This document shows, one piece after another, positions 1 to 7,133 of a stretch of DNA of 42,061 nucleotides. Origin of the DNA: a virus. Positions within the stretch are counted from its first letter, which is position 1, and each line of letters starts with the position of its first letter. The position numbers and the translations under genes were made by a program. Below the pieces are notes generated by a model that was not told where the DNA came from, made no database searches, and saw only the letters and a list, made by a program, of their open reading frames with translations. Location of the stretch: positions 1 to 42,061 of IMG/VR virus record IMGVR_UViG_3300049825_000158; one strand, given 5' to 3'.

Positions 1-798
1 GCGCACATGCCGGTGCATACGCACCGTATGACGACCGAACGAGCTGACATACAGATTCGCCGCATTGATGATCGATGCCTGCGAAGCCTTGTCCACGTCC
101 ACAAAGCGAGTCGCAACACCCGTGAAGGTATCGATGACCTGCTTTTGAACCGGGCCGACCAGAATCTGCGTCGGCTGACCACCAGAGGACCATGCGCCTT
201 GAAGCGCGAGGTTCAAAGAGGCCACCGTCATCGCCGCAGTCGTGCTGCCGTCAGTCGGAGCTGCCACAACACCACCGGAGAACCCGGTGGTTGCCGCCGA
301 AGCGGTAGTAGTTGCGCGAACCGGGTTGGTAGACAACCACGATTCAATGCCGGCCGATGAACGACCCGTTGCCGCGCCGCCAGCCGAAGAAGCCGCGTTA
401 CGCACAATGGCAAACTCGATGTCGTTTTTCAGTTCACGCATCTGCTTGACGACCTGTCGAGCCGATTCGCGACGACGACCAGCCTTCGCCACTCGTTCCT
501 GAGTGCGTGACACCGCAAAGATCTTGCGGCTGATCTGCTGGTAATTGCCGACCCGGCTCGGGCTGACAATGCTGGTGAACGTCGCGTCATCGCCTTCCAG
601 GCCGATATTCGCGGCAGGCGCCACGATTGCATCCGTCAACCATTCATGGAAGGTGCCGGAGGCATCAACCTTGTCGAAATTGGTCAGGCAGTAGGTTTCT
701 TCCGGGTACAGGTCCCAGATCGTGTCTTCGAGGTCTTCGCGGTTACCACCCGCAGCACCTACACCGTAGGTAAGGGTTGAACCAGTCAAAATCGCCAT
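1..798 (-). CDS. Major capsid protein, DUF5309/SU10 type (N-terminal part, continues at the other window end)
   Basis: This encodes residues 1-266 of the major capsid protein, starting at ATG 798. The remaining 57 residues lie at 41761-41934, because the window ends cut a circular genome; the full protein is 323 aa. The motif SRVGNYQQISRKIFAVS followed by RRESARQVVKQMRELKNDIE matches my recollection of the DUF5309 (SU10 major capsid) family, in which this segment leads into the spine helix of the HK97-like fold. The gene lies 7 bp after the scaffold gene, the usual scaffold-capsid order. Fold and family are from memory of motifs, not a search. Confidence 0.9.
   Translation of the reverse strand, partial: MAILTGSTLTYGVGAAGGNREDLEDTIWDLYPEETYCLTNFDKVDASGTFHEWLTDAIVAPAANIGLEGDDATFTSIVSPSRVGNYQQISRKIFAVSRTQERVAKAGRRRESARQVVKQMRELKNDIEFAIVRNAASSAGGAATGRSSAGIESWLSTNPVRATTTASAATTGFSGGVVAAPTDGSTTAAMTVASLNLALQGAWSSGGQPTQILVGPVQKQVIDTFTGVATRFVDVDKASQASIINAANLYVSSFGRHTVRMHRHVR
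2..127. repeat. Terminal direct repeat, left copy (circular-assembly overlap)
   Basis: These 126 bases are identical to 41936-42061. The overlap sits inside the capsid gene and preserves its frame, so it reflects a circular or circularly permuted genome written with redundant ends rather than a genetic duplication. Confidence 0.93.
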
Positions 799-805
799 GA
801 TGTTC

Positions 806-1768
806 TCACTTGAAGAATTTGCTCACCAGCCGATCACCGATCAATTCGGCCTTACGCGAGTCGCTTCCGGCGGTGCGTATGGATTTCTTGAAATTGACCA
901 GTCCACTCTGCTGTGAACGTGAATCGATTGCCCCAGGCTTTACAACCGGGGGCGCGTTAGCGACTTTGCCGGTAGCGGTCGCCTTCGATGCCTGCAACTT
1001 GTCCCACTGCATCGCTTTGTACAGGGTTCGTGCAAACACGGGATCAACCACACCGGGACCAACCCTTTGACCGCTTTGTCGATCATGGCCGGTAATGTGT
1101 TCGTATTGGTAGCCTTCGTTCAAGGCGAACTTCGCCACGTCCGTAGCTACGCTATTCCAGTTGGGAATGTCTTTCAAAATAACGGCTTGGGCTCGGTTAG
1201 CCAATTCATCCCACGAGCCTAAAACGCGACTGCGAAATTCATTCTGTTTGTCTGAAACAGCCTTTTCGAGTTTTTCCTGCTTGTCCTTCAGGTTGTCAGC
1301 CGCAAACCGCATCCTGTTGAGGGTTTCCCCGTCAATCTGGGTGATGTCCACATTGCTGTACTGCTCCAACTGTGATCGAATCGCATTGATTTGCTCTATC
1401 TCTGCTGAAGCCGCTTGCTGAAGCGCGGCGTACTCTTGCTGGCTACGCACATTCGAGTCGAGCAGCCGTTTTTCTTCGGCCAGTCGTTGCGTTTTCTGCG
1501 TGTAGTCAGCACCTTTGTCGATCTCAGCCTTGAGCTTGGCGGGAATCTTCCCTTTCCACCCATCAACCTCGATTTCGATTTCATCGATTGTCTTGGTAGA
1601 TTCTGGAGCAGTTTCCTCCGCAGAATCTTCTTCGACTGGATCGACTTCGGCCTCGTCGGCGGCTTCTTCGACTTCGGGAGTTTCTACAGGGGCTTCACCC
1701 CATAGTTTGTTCCCGATTCGCTCTTCGACTGACTGCTGCGGTGCAGCTTGGTCAACTTCTGAAGGCAT
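806..1768 (-). CDS. Capsid scaffolding protein
   Basis: A 320-aa protein with a very acidic N-terminal third (Glu/Asp/Ala/Pro, residues about 25-65), a long Gln/Glu/Ala-rich predicted helical middle, and a basic C-terminus ending in RLVSKFFK. This composition and its place directly upstream of the capsid gene are typical of phage scaffold proteins. These chaperone prohead assembly and bind the capsid protein through a basic C-terminal helix. Its ATG overlaps the end of the preceding 94-aa gene by 17 bp. Function is inferred from position and composition, as scaffolds diverge too fast for motif recognition. Confidence 0.8.
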   Translation of the reverse strand: MPSEVDQAAPQQSVEERIGNKLWGEAPVETPEVEEAADEAEVDPVEEDSAEETAPESTKTIDEIEIEVDGWKGKIPAKLKAEIDKGADYTQKTQRLAEEKRLLDSNVRSQQEYAALQQAASAEIEQINAIRSQLEQYSNVDITQIDGETLNRMRFAADNLKDKQEKLEKAVSDKQNEFRSRVLGSWDELANRAQAVILKDIPNWNSVATDVAKFALNEGYQYEHITGHDRQSGQRVGPGVVDPVFARTLYKAMQWDKLQASKATATGKVANAPPVVKPGAIDSRSQQSGLVNFKKSIRTAGSDSRKAELIGDRLVSKFFK

Positions 1769-2036
1769 TTAATCCCTTTTTCGCTCTTTCGAGCATAGTG
1801 ATGCGAGATTGTATGACTTTGCCGGCATCCAGAAAAGAGTGAAGATTTGCGCGAACGTCGCCGAGCAGTTTGAGCATCAACTTGATCTCATGCTGGCCCT
1901 CAATATCCCGGATAGGGCATTGCTCAAACCTATCCAGCAGCGCCGCCCGCACACCCAGGAATGCGGCACTCAATTCTGGATCTTCCAATAGCCGGTGCGC
2001 ATTACCAGCTCGGGTAAGTATCTGGTTGTCGTTCAT
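1752..2036 (-). CDS. Small helical protein upstream of scaffold, unknown function
   Basis: A 94-aa predicted all-helical protein. ATG 2036 is preferred because it overlaps the TGA of the upstream gene (ATGA). A TTG nine bases earlier would add three residues. It lies in the head-gene operon between the acidic-repeat protein and the scaffold. No family was recognised; a head-assembly or minor virion role is a guess from position. Confidence 0.7.
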   Translation of the reverse strand: MNDNQILTRAGNAHRLLEDPELSAAFLGVRAALLDRFEQCPIRDIEGQHEIKLMLKLLGDVRANLHSFLDAGKVIQSRITMLERAKKGLNAFRS

Positions 2037-4330
2037 ATCAGCCAAATCAGCGTCTCCTCATCATCATCCTCATCATCCCGCATTTTCTTGAATATGCCAT
2101 CGATACGTCTAATCTGAGCCATTGCCGCGGGTACCGGCATCAACTGGATTCTGCGTGGAATCTCAATATATTCCTCGATTTCCTCCATAAAATCAGGCGA
2201 TAGACTGATCTTGATAGCGGAGCGTACACGTTTAGGCTTCGATTGCTCGGCCTTTTTAACGTCGGAAACGAATTGTTCAAGATCCTCAAGAGTCGAAAAT
2301 TCATATTCCTCTCCCTTGTACCGGGCGATATACCGCTCTTTGCGCCTGCGAACGCCTGCTGAAACGACATCAGGCGGCGGTACAACAACAATAAATACGT
2401 CATCGGGTGTCTGAAAGTCCTCGAACGCAAAGTCCTCGTCCTCCGGTTCCTCCGACTGGTCCGGGTAGACGCAGAACGGCAGAGGCTGTTCGATGAATAG
2501 TTCTGGTACTGCCTGATCAAAGGTAAAGCCGAAGTCCTCGTCCCCGACATCTTCCTCTCGGGTGTTTGCAAGTTCGGTGAATACCTGATCTGACTGAACA
2601 TCATTCGGGAGTGGGTCTGCGGAGAAGAAGAAGTCTTCCAGCTCGGGTTCTTCGGACTGGTCGGGGAATGAAGCGGGGATGCCGACATCGTTGTCTTCGG
2701 CCAGAGGAGGTACAGAGAACCCATAGTCATCATCCACGTCTTCCAGTTGATCGGAAGAATCATCGACAACAATCTGATCTTGCGGTGCAACAAAATCATC
2801 AGCTAGCGGCTGGATAGAGAACCCGTAGTCCTCATCGACATCCTCTAGCTGGTCTGCCGAGTCCTCGGGTTCGATGAAATCAGTTTCCGCAACAGGATCG
2901 TCCGGGATGCTGATAGCAAAACCGAAATCCTCGTCAACGTCTTCTAACTGCTCAGAAGAATCAACGACGCGCGTAACCGCTACATCGTTGTCATCCGCAA
3001 GCGGGGATATATCGAAACCCAGTTGATCCTGGTCTTCGATATATTCCGGCTGGGTTGAAGCGTCCTCGATTCGAGTAAACGCCTCGTAGTTGTCGTCGAT
3101 TGGAGGCGCTTGACTCCAATAGTCCGGGAAGTCATCGTTGTTCTCAGACAAGTATTCATCCGGAAATTCTGGTGATGCAGGCTGCTCCTGTACAACCACA
3201 TTGTCTGCAAGCGGATCAGAGGAATAGAAGACAAAGCAACTGTGGTCATTCCAATCGGAAGCTTCCAGATATTCAATTGAGTCGTCAAACCACGGGGTAA
3301 TACCGGGGTCTTGTGGTGTTGCTCCTGCCATCGTCGGATCACGCAGCCGAACATCGTCTGGGTCCGTGTCCTCCGGCATCTCGTACAGGAAGACATCGTT
3401 GTACGTGAGCGTGAGATTCGCCGAATTGCTGTTGACGCTGGTTCCGTCAGTGACGACGCATCGGTAGTTACGCCGCTGAAACAGGCTGGTCGTGACCGCC
3501 GTGGTGTACGTGTTGGTCGTGGCGCCCGTTCCACCCGAGACATTGGCGAAACTGCCGCTGCTGTCGTCCTGCCACTGGTAGGTCGGCGTGCTCGGCCCGG
3601 TGGCATCGACGGAGAAGGTCGCGGGTGCGCCGAGGACGACGTTGGTATTGCCCGGCTGTTGCGTGATCGTGGGCGCAGCGACTGGCGCGAACGACACGAC
3701 GATGTTCGCGCCCGCGGAACCCGTTCCTCCCATCGGCGGGTAGTTGAACGTGATCGAGTACGGACCGGTGCTGCCTGCGGCGATCTGGAAAATGCTCTGC
3801 CACGGTACTGAATTTGTCGAATTGCCGTCTTGGGCGAGTTCGGTCCACGAGCCGAGCGTCGAGGTCCAGACTTGCGTATCGCTGTCGTCTGCGACTGCCG
3901 AAGCGACGACCAGGGCGTTCGGGCTTGTTGTGGTGTGATTGCCGGAGGCCCAAGTCGCCGACCCCACCGAGCCATCAGCCGTTGTCTGTGACTCGAACGA
4001 GGCCGAAGTTGCTACACCTGTGTACTGATCGAGTTTGGCCCCGCCAAAGTTATTACTTGGTCCTCCCGTGAGGTTCAAAGAAACTGTCGTGACAGAAGCA
4101 GCATTTTCTCGGTAGCAGACAAAGGCAACCTCGGTTCCCGCGCCCGTCTTCGACTTGACTACCCACGTGCCAGACCCGGAATCGGAAACTGTGGGGGGGT
4201 TGACAAAGGTTCCTCCGGAGACGACCAAGTGCCTGCTGGCATTCGTCGTGAACGTGATTGTCTGAGCGCCGTCGCTGACAGCGACCCACAGAATCTTGGC
4301 GGCGCCGGTGCCGTCGCGTGCGATAGCCAT
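2033..4330 (-). CDS. Large virion-associated protein: Ig-like domain plus acidic tandem repeats
   Basis: A 765-aa protein with three parts. Residues about 1-215 are a Ser/Thr/Gly-rich beta domain. Residues about 217-313 look like an Ig-like domain (ITQQPGNTNVVLGAPATFSV, a central YQW, then YRCVVTDG). Residues about 316-643 are extremely acidic and imperfectly repetitive, with the core QLEDVDEDYGF strictly repeated near 459, 491 and 527 and looser copies before and after. The C-terminus is basic, then ends in an Asp/Glu tract. ATG 4330 is chosen because it lies 1 bp after the upstream stop. Likely a capsid-decorating or head-associated protein, since Ig-like domains are common on phage capsids. 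The role of the acidic repeats is unknown. Confidence 0.75.
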   Translation of the reverse strand: MAIARDGTGAAKILWVAVSDGAQTITFTTNASRHLVVSGGTFVNPPTVSDSGSGTWVVKSKTGAGTEVAFVCYRENAASVTTVSLNLTGGPSNNFGGAKLDQYTGVATSASFESQTTADGSVGSATWASGNHTTTSPNALVVASAVADDSDTQVWTSTLGSWTELAQDGNSTNSVPWQSIFQIAAGSTGPYSITFNYPPMGGTGSAGANIVVSFAPVAAPTITQQPGNTNVVLGAPATFSVDATGPSTPTYQWQDDSSGSFANVSGGTGATTNTYTTAVTTSLFQRRNYRCVVTDGTSVNSNSANLTLTYNDVFLYEMPEDTDPDDVRLRDPTMAGATPQDPGITPWFDDSIEYLEASDWNDHSCFVFYSSDPLADNVVVQEQPASPEFPDEYLSENNDDFPDYWSQAPPIDDNYEAFTRIEDASTQPEYIEDQDQLGFDISPLADDNDVAVTRVVDSSEQLEDVDEDFGFAISIPDDPVAETDFIEPEDSADQLEDVDEDYGFSIQPLADDFVAPQDQIVVDDSSDQLEDVDDDYGFSVPPLAEDNDVGIPASFPDQSEEPELEDFFFSADPLPNDVQSDQVFTELANTREEDVGDEDFGFTFDQAVPELFIEQPLPFCVYPDQSEEPEDEDFAFEDFQTPDDVFIVVVPPPDVVSAGVRRRKERYIARYKGEEYEFSTLEDLEQFVSDVKKAEQSKPKRVRSAIKISLSPDFMEEIEEYIEIPRRIQLMPVPAAMAQIRRIDGIFKKMRDDEDDDEETLIWLI

Positions 4331-4331
4331 G

Positions 4332-4691
4332 TCAGGTACCGTCCACGGTCGCGCTGCAATCGAGCGCGACACTCAGCACGATGCTCCCGCGCACGCGGGT
4401 CTGCGAGTCCGAGGGCTGCGTCAGGCCGAAGCCAATTGCGCTCGGGGCGTCAGGGTTGCCTTTGTAGAGGATTTGACCCCCATCGAGCGCCGATTCGTAC
4501 TTGATGGCCCACGTCGCGCCGCCATTGAAGGAGAGTTCCAGCGACAGCGCAACAACACGCGAGCCCGCAGGCCACGCGAAGCGGTTGACAGTGAGTACGA
4601 CGTTGCGCAACCCAGCCGGCACGGCCGTGCTCGGGATGTTCACGGTCGTTGGTCCCCTGACCGCGCGTGGGACGGTCAGTAGCACCGTCAC
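4332..4691 (-). CDS. Probable virion structural protein, beta-rich
   Basis: A 119-aa beta-rich protein starting at GTG 4691, one base after the stop of the preceding gene. It includes a segment LSFNGGATWAIKYES that resembles short domains of phage structural proteins. It belongs to the run of small genes between portal and scaffold. No family was recognised. Confidence 0.7.
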   Translation of the reverse strand: MTVLLTVPRAVRGPTTVNIPSTAVPAGLRNVVLTVNRFAWPAGSRVVALSLELSFNGGATWAIKYESALDGGQILYKGNPDAPSAIGFGLTQPSDSQTRVRGSIVLSVALDCSATVDGT

Positions 4692-4692
4692 G

Positions 4693-5274
4693 TCAGTTCA
4701 CCTTTGCCGGGAGGTTGGTGTTGATGCTGGTGCCGGCTCTGTCCGGTGATCCGATCTTGTACTCGACGTAGTAGAACGGCCCGGGCTCGACACCAACGTC
4801 TGGGATCGACCAGTTGCCGGATCCGTCGCTTGTCGTCTCGAACGCCTTGGTGTCGTTGACGGTGCGGAATATCTTGACGGTGCAGGTTCCAAGCGTCGCG
4901 CCAGCGCTGTCGCGCGACACGCCGGCCAGGGACAGGCGCTCGTAGCCACCAATGGTGTTGCGCAGCAGCGGCGACCAGTCGTTGCTGACCCAGGCGCCGC
5001 ACGGCGTGGAGATTCCGCCGTTCGCGCGCTGCTGCATGACGCCGTTCTTCTGCCGGCGCACGGACAACTGGCCGATTTCGCAGAACGAGTTCATCGGCGG
5101 GAACGCGTCCTCGTCCGTCACGATGCTTCCAAACCCGCTCAGGGTCGGGTTGCCCTGCATCACCCCAATCGCGTAATCGGGGATGTTGTTCGGGTCTAGG
5201 ACCGCTTGACGGAGTTGCTCACCCTGGAGCACAAGATCGGTCGGATCCTGCGGAATGTAGCGGAGGACTGGCAC
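4693..5274 (-). CDS. Probable virion protein with a carboxypeptidase-regulatory-like beta domain
   Basis: A 193-aa protein starting at GTG 5274. The C-terminal half (LAGVSRDSAGATLGTCTVK ... DGSGNWSIPDV) resembles a carboxypeptidase-regulatory-like/Ig-type beta-sandwich module, which is common in phage virion surface proteins. The N-terminal half is unrecognised. It sits in a tight minus-strand operon with 1-3 bp gaps. Confidence 0.7.
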   Translation of the reverse strand: MPVLRYIPQDPTDLVLQGEQLRQAVLDPNNIPDYAIGVMQGNPTLSGFGSIVTDEDAFPPMNSFCEIGQLSVRRQKNGVMQQRANGGISTPCGAWVSNDWSPLLRNTIGGYERLSLAGVSRDSAGATLGTCTVKIFRTVNDTKAFETTSDGSGNWSIPDVGVEPGPFYYVEYKIGSPDRAGTSINTNLPAKVN

Positions 5275-5277
5275 GGC

Positions 5278-5829
5278 TCACGGAGTCATTTGCTCGATGA
5301 TCGCCTGATGCACGGTCATGGAGCCGGTGGCGACGGTCTGCGTGAAGAACACGTCCAACGTGAGCGCGGACTGGCTGTTGAAGCCAGAGCCCACCACGGG
5401 AGCCGTATTCCATGGCAGCGGGTTGGCGCCAGGGCCGGGGCCGGTTGCCTGCAGCGGCGAGAGGATCGAAGCCTCGGTTGCCAACAGCCACTGGTTCATG
5501 ATGTTGGCCGATGTGCCGGAGCCCACCGCGCGGCACGTCAGCCAGCCTTCGAGGATGAACGGCACGTTGGTCTTGGCAACGATGTTGCCGAGCACTGCAA
5601 GGGTGTCCGCAGCGACGACTCCACCCAGGCGCACATCCCAGCGCAGGGTGCCAGGCGTAGTGACGACCACGGACACGCGGCCGGTCAGGATCACGCGCCA
5701 GATACGGCCGATCTGCCAGTAACCCGCGGGCAACGTGGTCGGGAAGTAGGTCGGCACACACGACGCTGCGGCAGCAGCAGTGAGCGCCGGGCCGTCGGTG
5801 TAGGAAGAGGCGATGACTTGAACGGCCAT
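5278..5829 (-). CDS. Probable virion structural protein
   Basis: A 183-aa Ala/Val/Thr-rich protein with predicted beta structure (IWRVILTGRVSVVVTTPGTLRWDVRLGG). ATG 5829 lies 3 bp after the stop of the upstream gene. Position between portal and capsid implies a head or head-decoration component. No family was recognised. Confidence 0.7.
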   Translation of the reverse strand: MAVQVIASSYTDGPALTAAAAASCVPTYFPTTLPAGYWQIGRIWRVILTGRVSVVVTTPGTLRWDVRLGGVVAADTLAVLGNIVAKTNVPFILEGWLTCRAVGSGTSANIMNQWLLATEASILSPLQATGPGPGANPLPWNTAPVVGSGFNSQSALTLDVFFTQTVATGSMTVHQAIIEQMTP

Positions 5830-5832
5830 GAT

Positions 5833-6129
5833 TCAGGCTCCTTGCAGCATGTTCGCCGCGATGATTTCGTTGGTTTGTTGTATGGCTTGCGCGTTTCGGA
5901 ATTCCTGGATAGCAATGCCGAGCAGTTGCTGCGCGTTCTGCACGACGAACAGGCCGAACTGGTGCGCCGGGTCGTTGGGGTTGAACGCCATGCCCGATGG
6001 CAGCCGCAACTCCAGCGCCATGCTGCCGCTCTTATGCCGGCCGATGGTGATGTTGCCGACCAACATCGTGTCGGTCGGCGCTGTGTCCACCGGGATTGCC
6101 GGGCTTCCGCCCAGAGAGATCAGGTCCAC
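5833..6129 (-). CDS. Small protein of the head operon, unknown
   Basis: A 98-aa protein with a beta-rich first half and a Gln/Ala/Asn-rich helical end (LLGIAIQEFRNAQAIQQTNEIIAANMLQGA). The long Gln-rich helix may mediate assembly. Gaps of 3 bp on both sides place it in the structural operon. Confidence 0.65.
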   Translation of the reverse strand: MDLISLGGSPAIPVDTAPTDTMLVGNITIGRHKSGSMALELRLPSGMAFNPNDPAHQFGLFVVQNAQQLLGIAIQEFRNAQAIQQTNEIIAANMLQGA

Positions 6130-6132
6130 AAT

Positions 6133-6600
6133 TTACAGCTCTTCAAAGATCATATGCCCGGACACGTTCGTGCCGGCGGCAGACACGCATTTCCAGTTCA
6201 TCGACTGGTAACCGGCGACGGACTGCATGGAAATCAACTCGAAGTTGGTTTTCGCCAGCCAGCGATACGTGCCGCCGTTGGCATTGACGCCAAAAGCCAC
6301 GCCAGCATTTGTATTGACGGTTGGAATCGCCGTTGCGTAGGTTGTTCCAGCAGTGAAGCCTGCGACAGCCGTACTCATTGGGTGCAGCGGAAATGGCGTC
6401 AAGTTGGTCAACGCGCCAGTTCCAGAGTCGCCAGGAGCAACGCGGAAATCGTTTGCGCCGGATGCGGTACCCAGTCCAGAGGCTGAAAACTCCTGAACAC
6501 GCAGAGCGCGAGTGGTTGCCGCGAGAGCGGAGAGATAAGTCACAGTACCCGTATCGGCAGCGGGAGTACCGGCTGCTTTGCGCATCGAGAAAACAGCCAT
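6133..6600 (-). CDS. Probable virion structural protein
   Basis: A 155-aa protein. ATG 6600 is chosen over an upstream in-frame extension because AAGGAG stands just before it and the previous gene stops 2 bp upstream. The Ala/Thr/Gly-rich composition and predicted beta content suggest a capsid-decoration or minor head protein. No family was recognised. Confidence 0.7.
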   Translation of the reverse strand: MAVFSMRKAAGTPAADTGTVTYLSALAATTRALRVQEFSASGLGTASGANDFRVAPGDSGTGALTNLTPFPLHPMSTAVAGFTAGTTYATAIPTVNTNAGVAFGVNANGGTYRWLAKTNFELISMQSVAGYQSMNWKCVSAAGTNVSGHMIFEEL

Positions 6601-6602
6601 GA

Positions 6603-6971
6603 TTAGGCTCCTTGAGTTTGGATGAGGTTGGAAATACAGGTCGAGGAATAATCCCCTGCCCACTCGAAGTCTCCGGGCTGATACGGACTTTGTGCCCGAG
6701 TCAATCCGAAGCCGGCGAGATCGATGTCGGAGAGGGTTTCGCCTTTGCCGACGTGAGAGTTTTCATATTCCCCGGTTCCTCTGCGGAACAGGCGGAAGAC
6801 GCCTTCGGCGTTCTGGCCAAGGTCGTAGATTTCCCCTTTGCCTAGGACGTTTCCGTCAGACGCCGGTCTTTCAACGGAGGCGACATGGCGGAATCCGTGG
6901 GGTAGAACCCACTCGAACATGATCCAGTCTTCAGAGCTGGCTTGGGGATATTTCGGCAGCAGAATCTGCAC
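6603..6971 (-). CDS. Conserved-looking head-operon protein, unknown
   Basis: A 122-aa protein starting at GTG 6971. The aromatic-rich beginning (EDWIMFEWVLPHGFRHVASVERP) and regular secondary structure look like a folded globular protein. It lies 3 bp after the 52-aa gene and 2 bp before the next. Function unknown. Confidence 0.65.
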   Translation of the reverse strand: MQILLPKYPQASSEDWIMFEWVLPHGFRHVASVERPASDGNVLGKGEIYDLGQNAEGVFRLFRRGTGEYENSHVGKGETLSDIDLAGFGLTRAQSPYQPGDFEWAGDYSSTCISNLIQTQGA

Positions 6972-6974
6972 GGC

Positions 6975-7133
6975 TTACTTCTTTTTGCCCATCGAAACAT
7001 CCCGCTTCTGACCGACGTATTGATCCGTCGTTTCCGGCTTCATTCTAGCCCTCATGCGGATCATGTCGCCCTTGTTGGGCATCGGAGCGGTTTGCTTCGG
7101 GTAGCTGATCGGGTGCTTCATGAGTTTCTTCAT
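6975..7133 (-). CDS. Short basic protein following the portal gene
   Basis: A 52-aa very basic, Met/Lys-rich peptide (MKKLMKHPISYPKQ ... MGKKK). Its ATG 7133 overlaps the portal stop codon in a TGATG arrangement, which supports real, coupled translation. Function unknown; possibly a small head component. Confidence 0.6.
   Translation of the reverse strand: MKKLMKHPISYPKQTAPMPNKGDMIRMRARMKPETTDQYVGQKRDVSMGKKK

Noticed and set aside
2140-3975. Long alternative minus-strand frames over the acidic-repeat protein
   Set aside because: They are Arg/Ser/Thr-rich out-of-frame readings of repetitive codons and conflict with the Ig-like/acidic frame that is coupled to its neighbours.
5206-6486. A 426-codon plus-strand open frame
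   Set aside because: It lies antisense to four well-spaced structural genes, has no ribosome site, and its composition (Arg/His/Gly-rich) is that of a GC-rich shadow frame.
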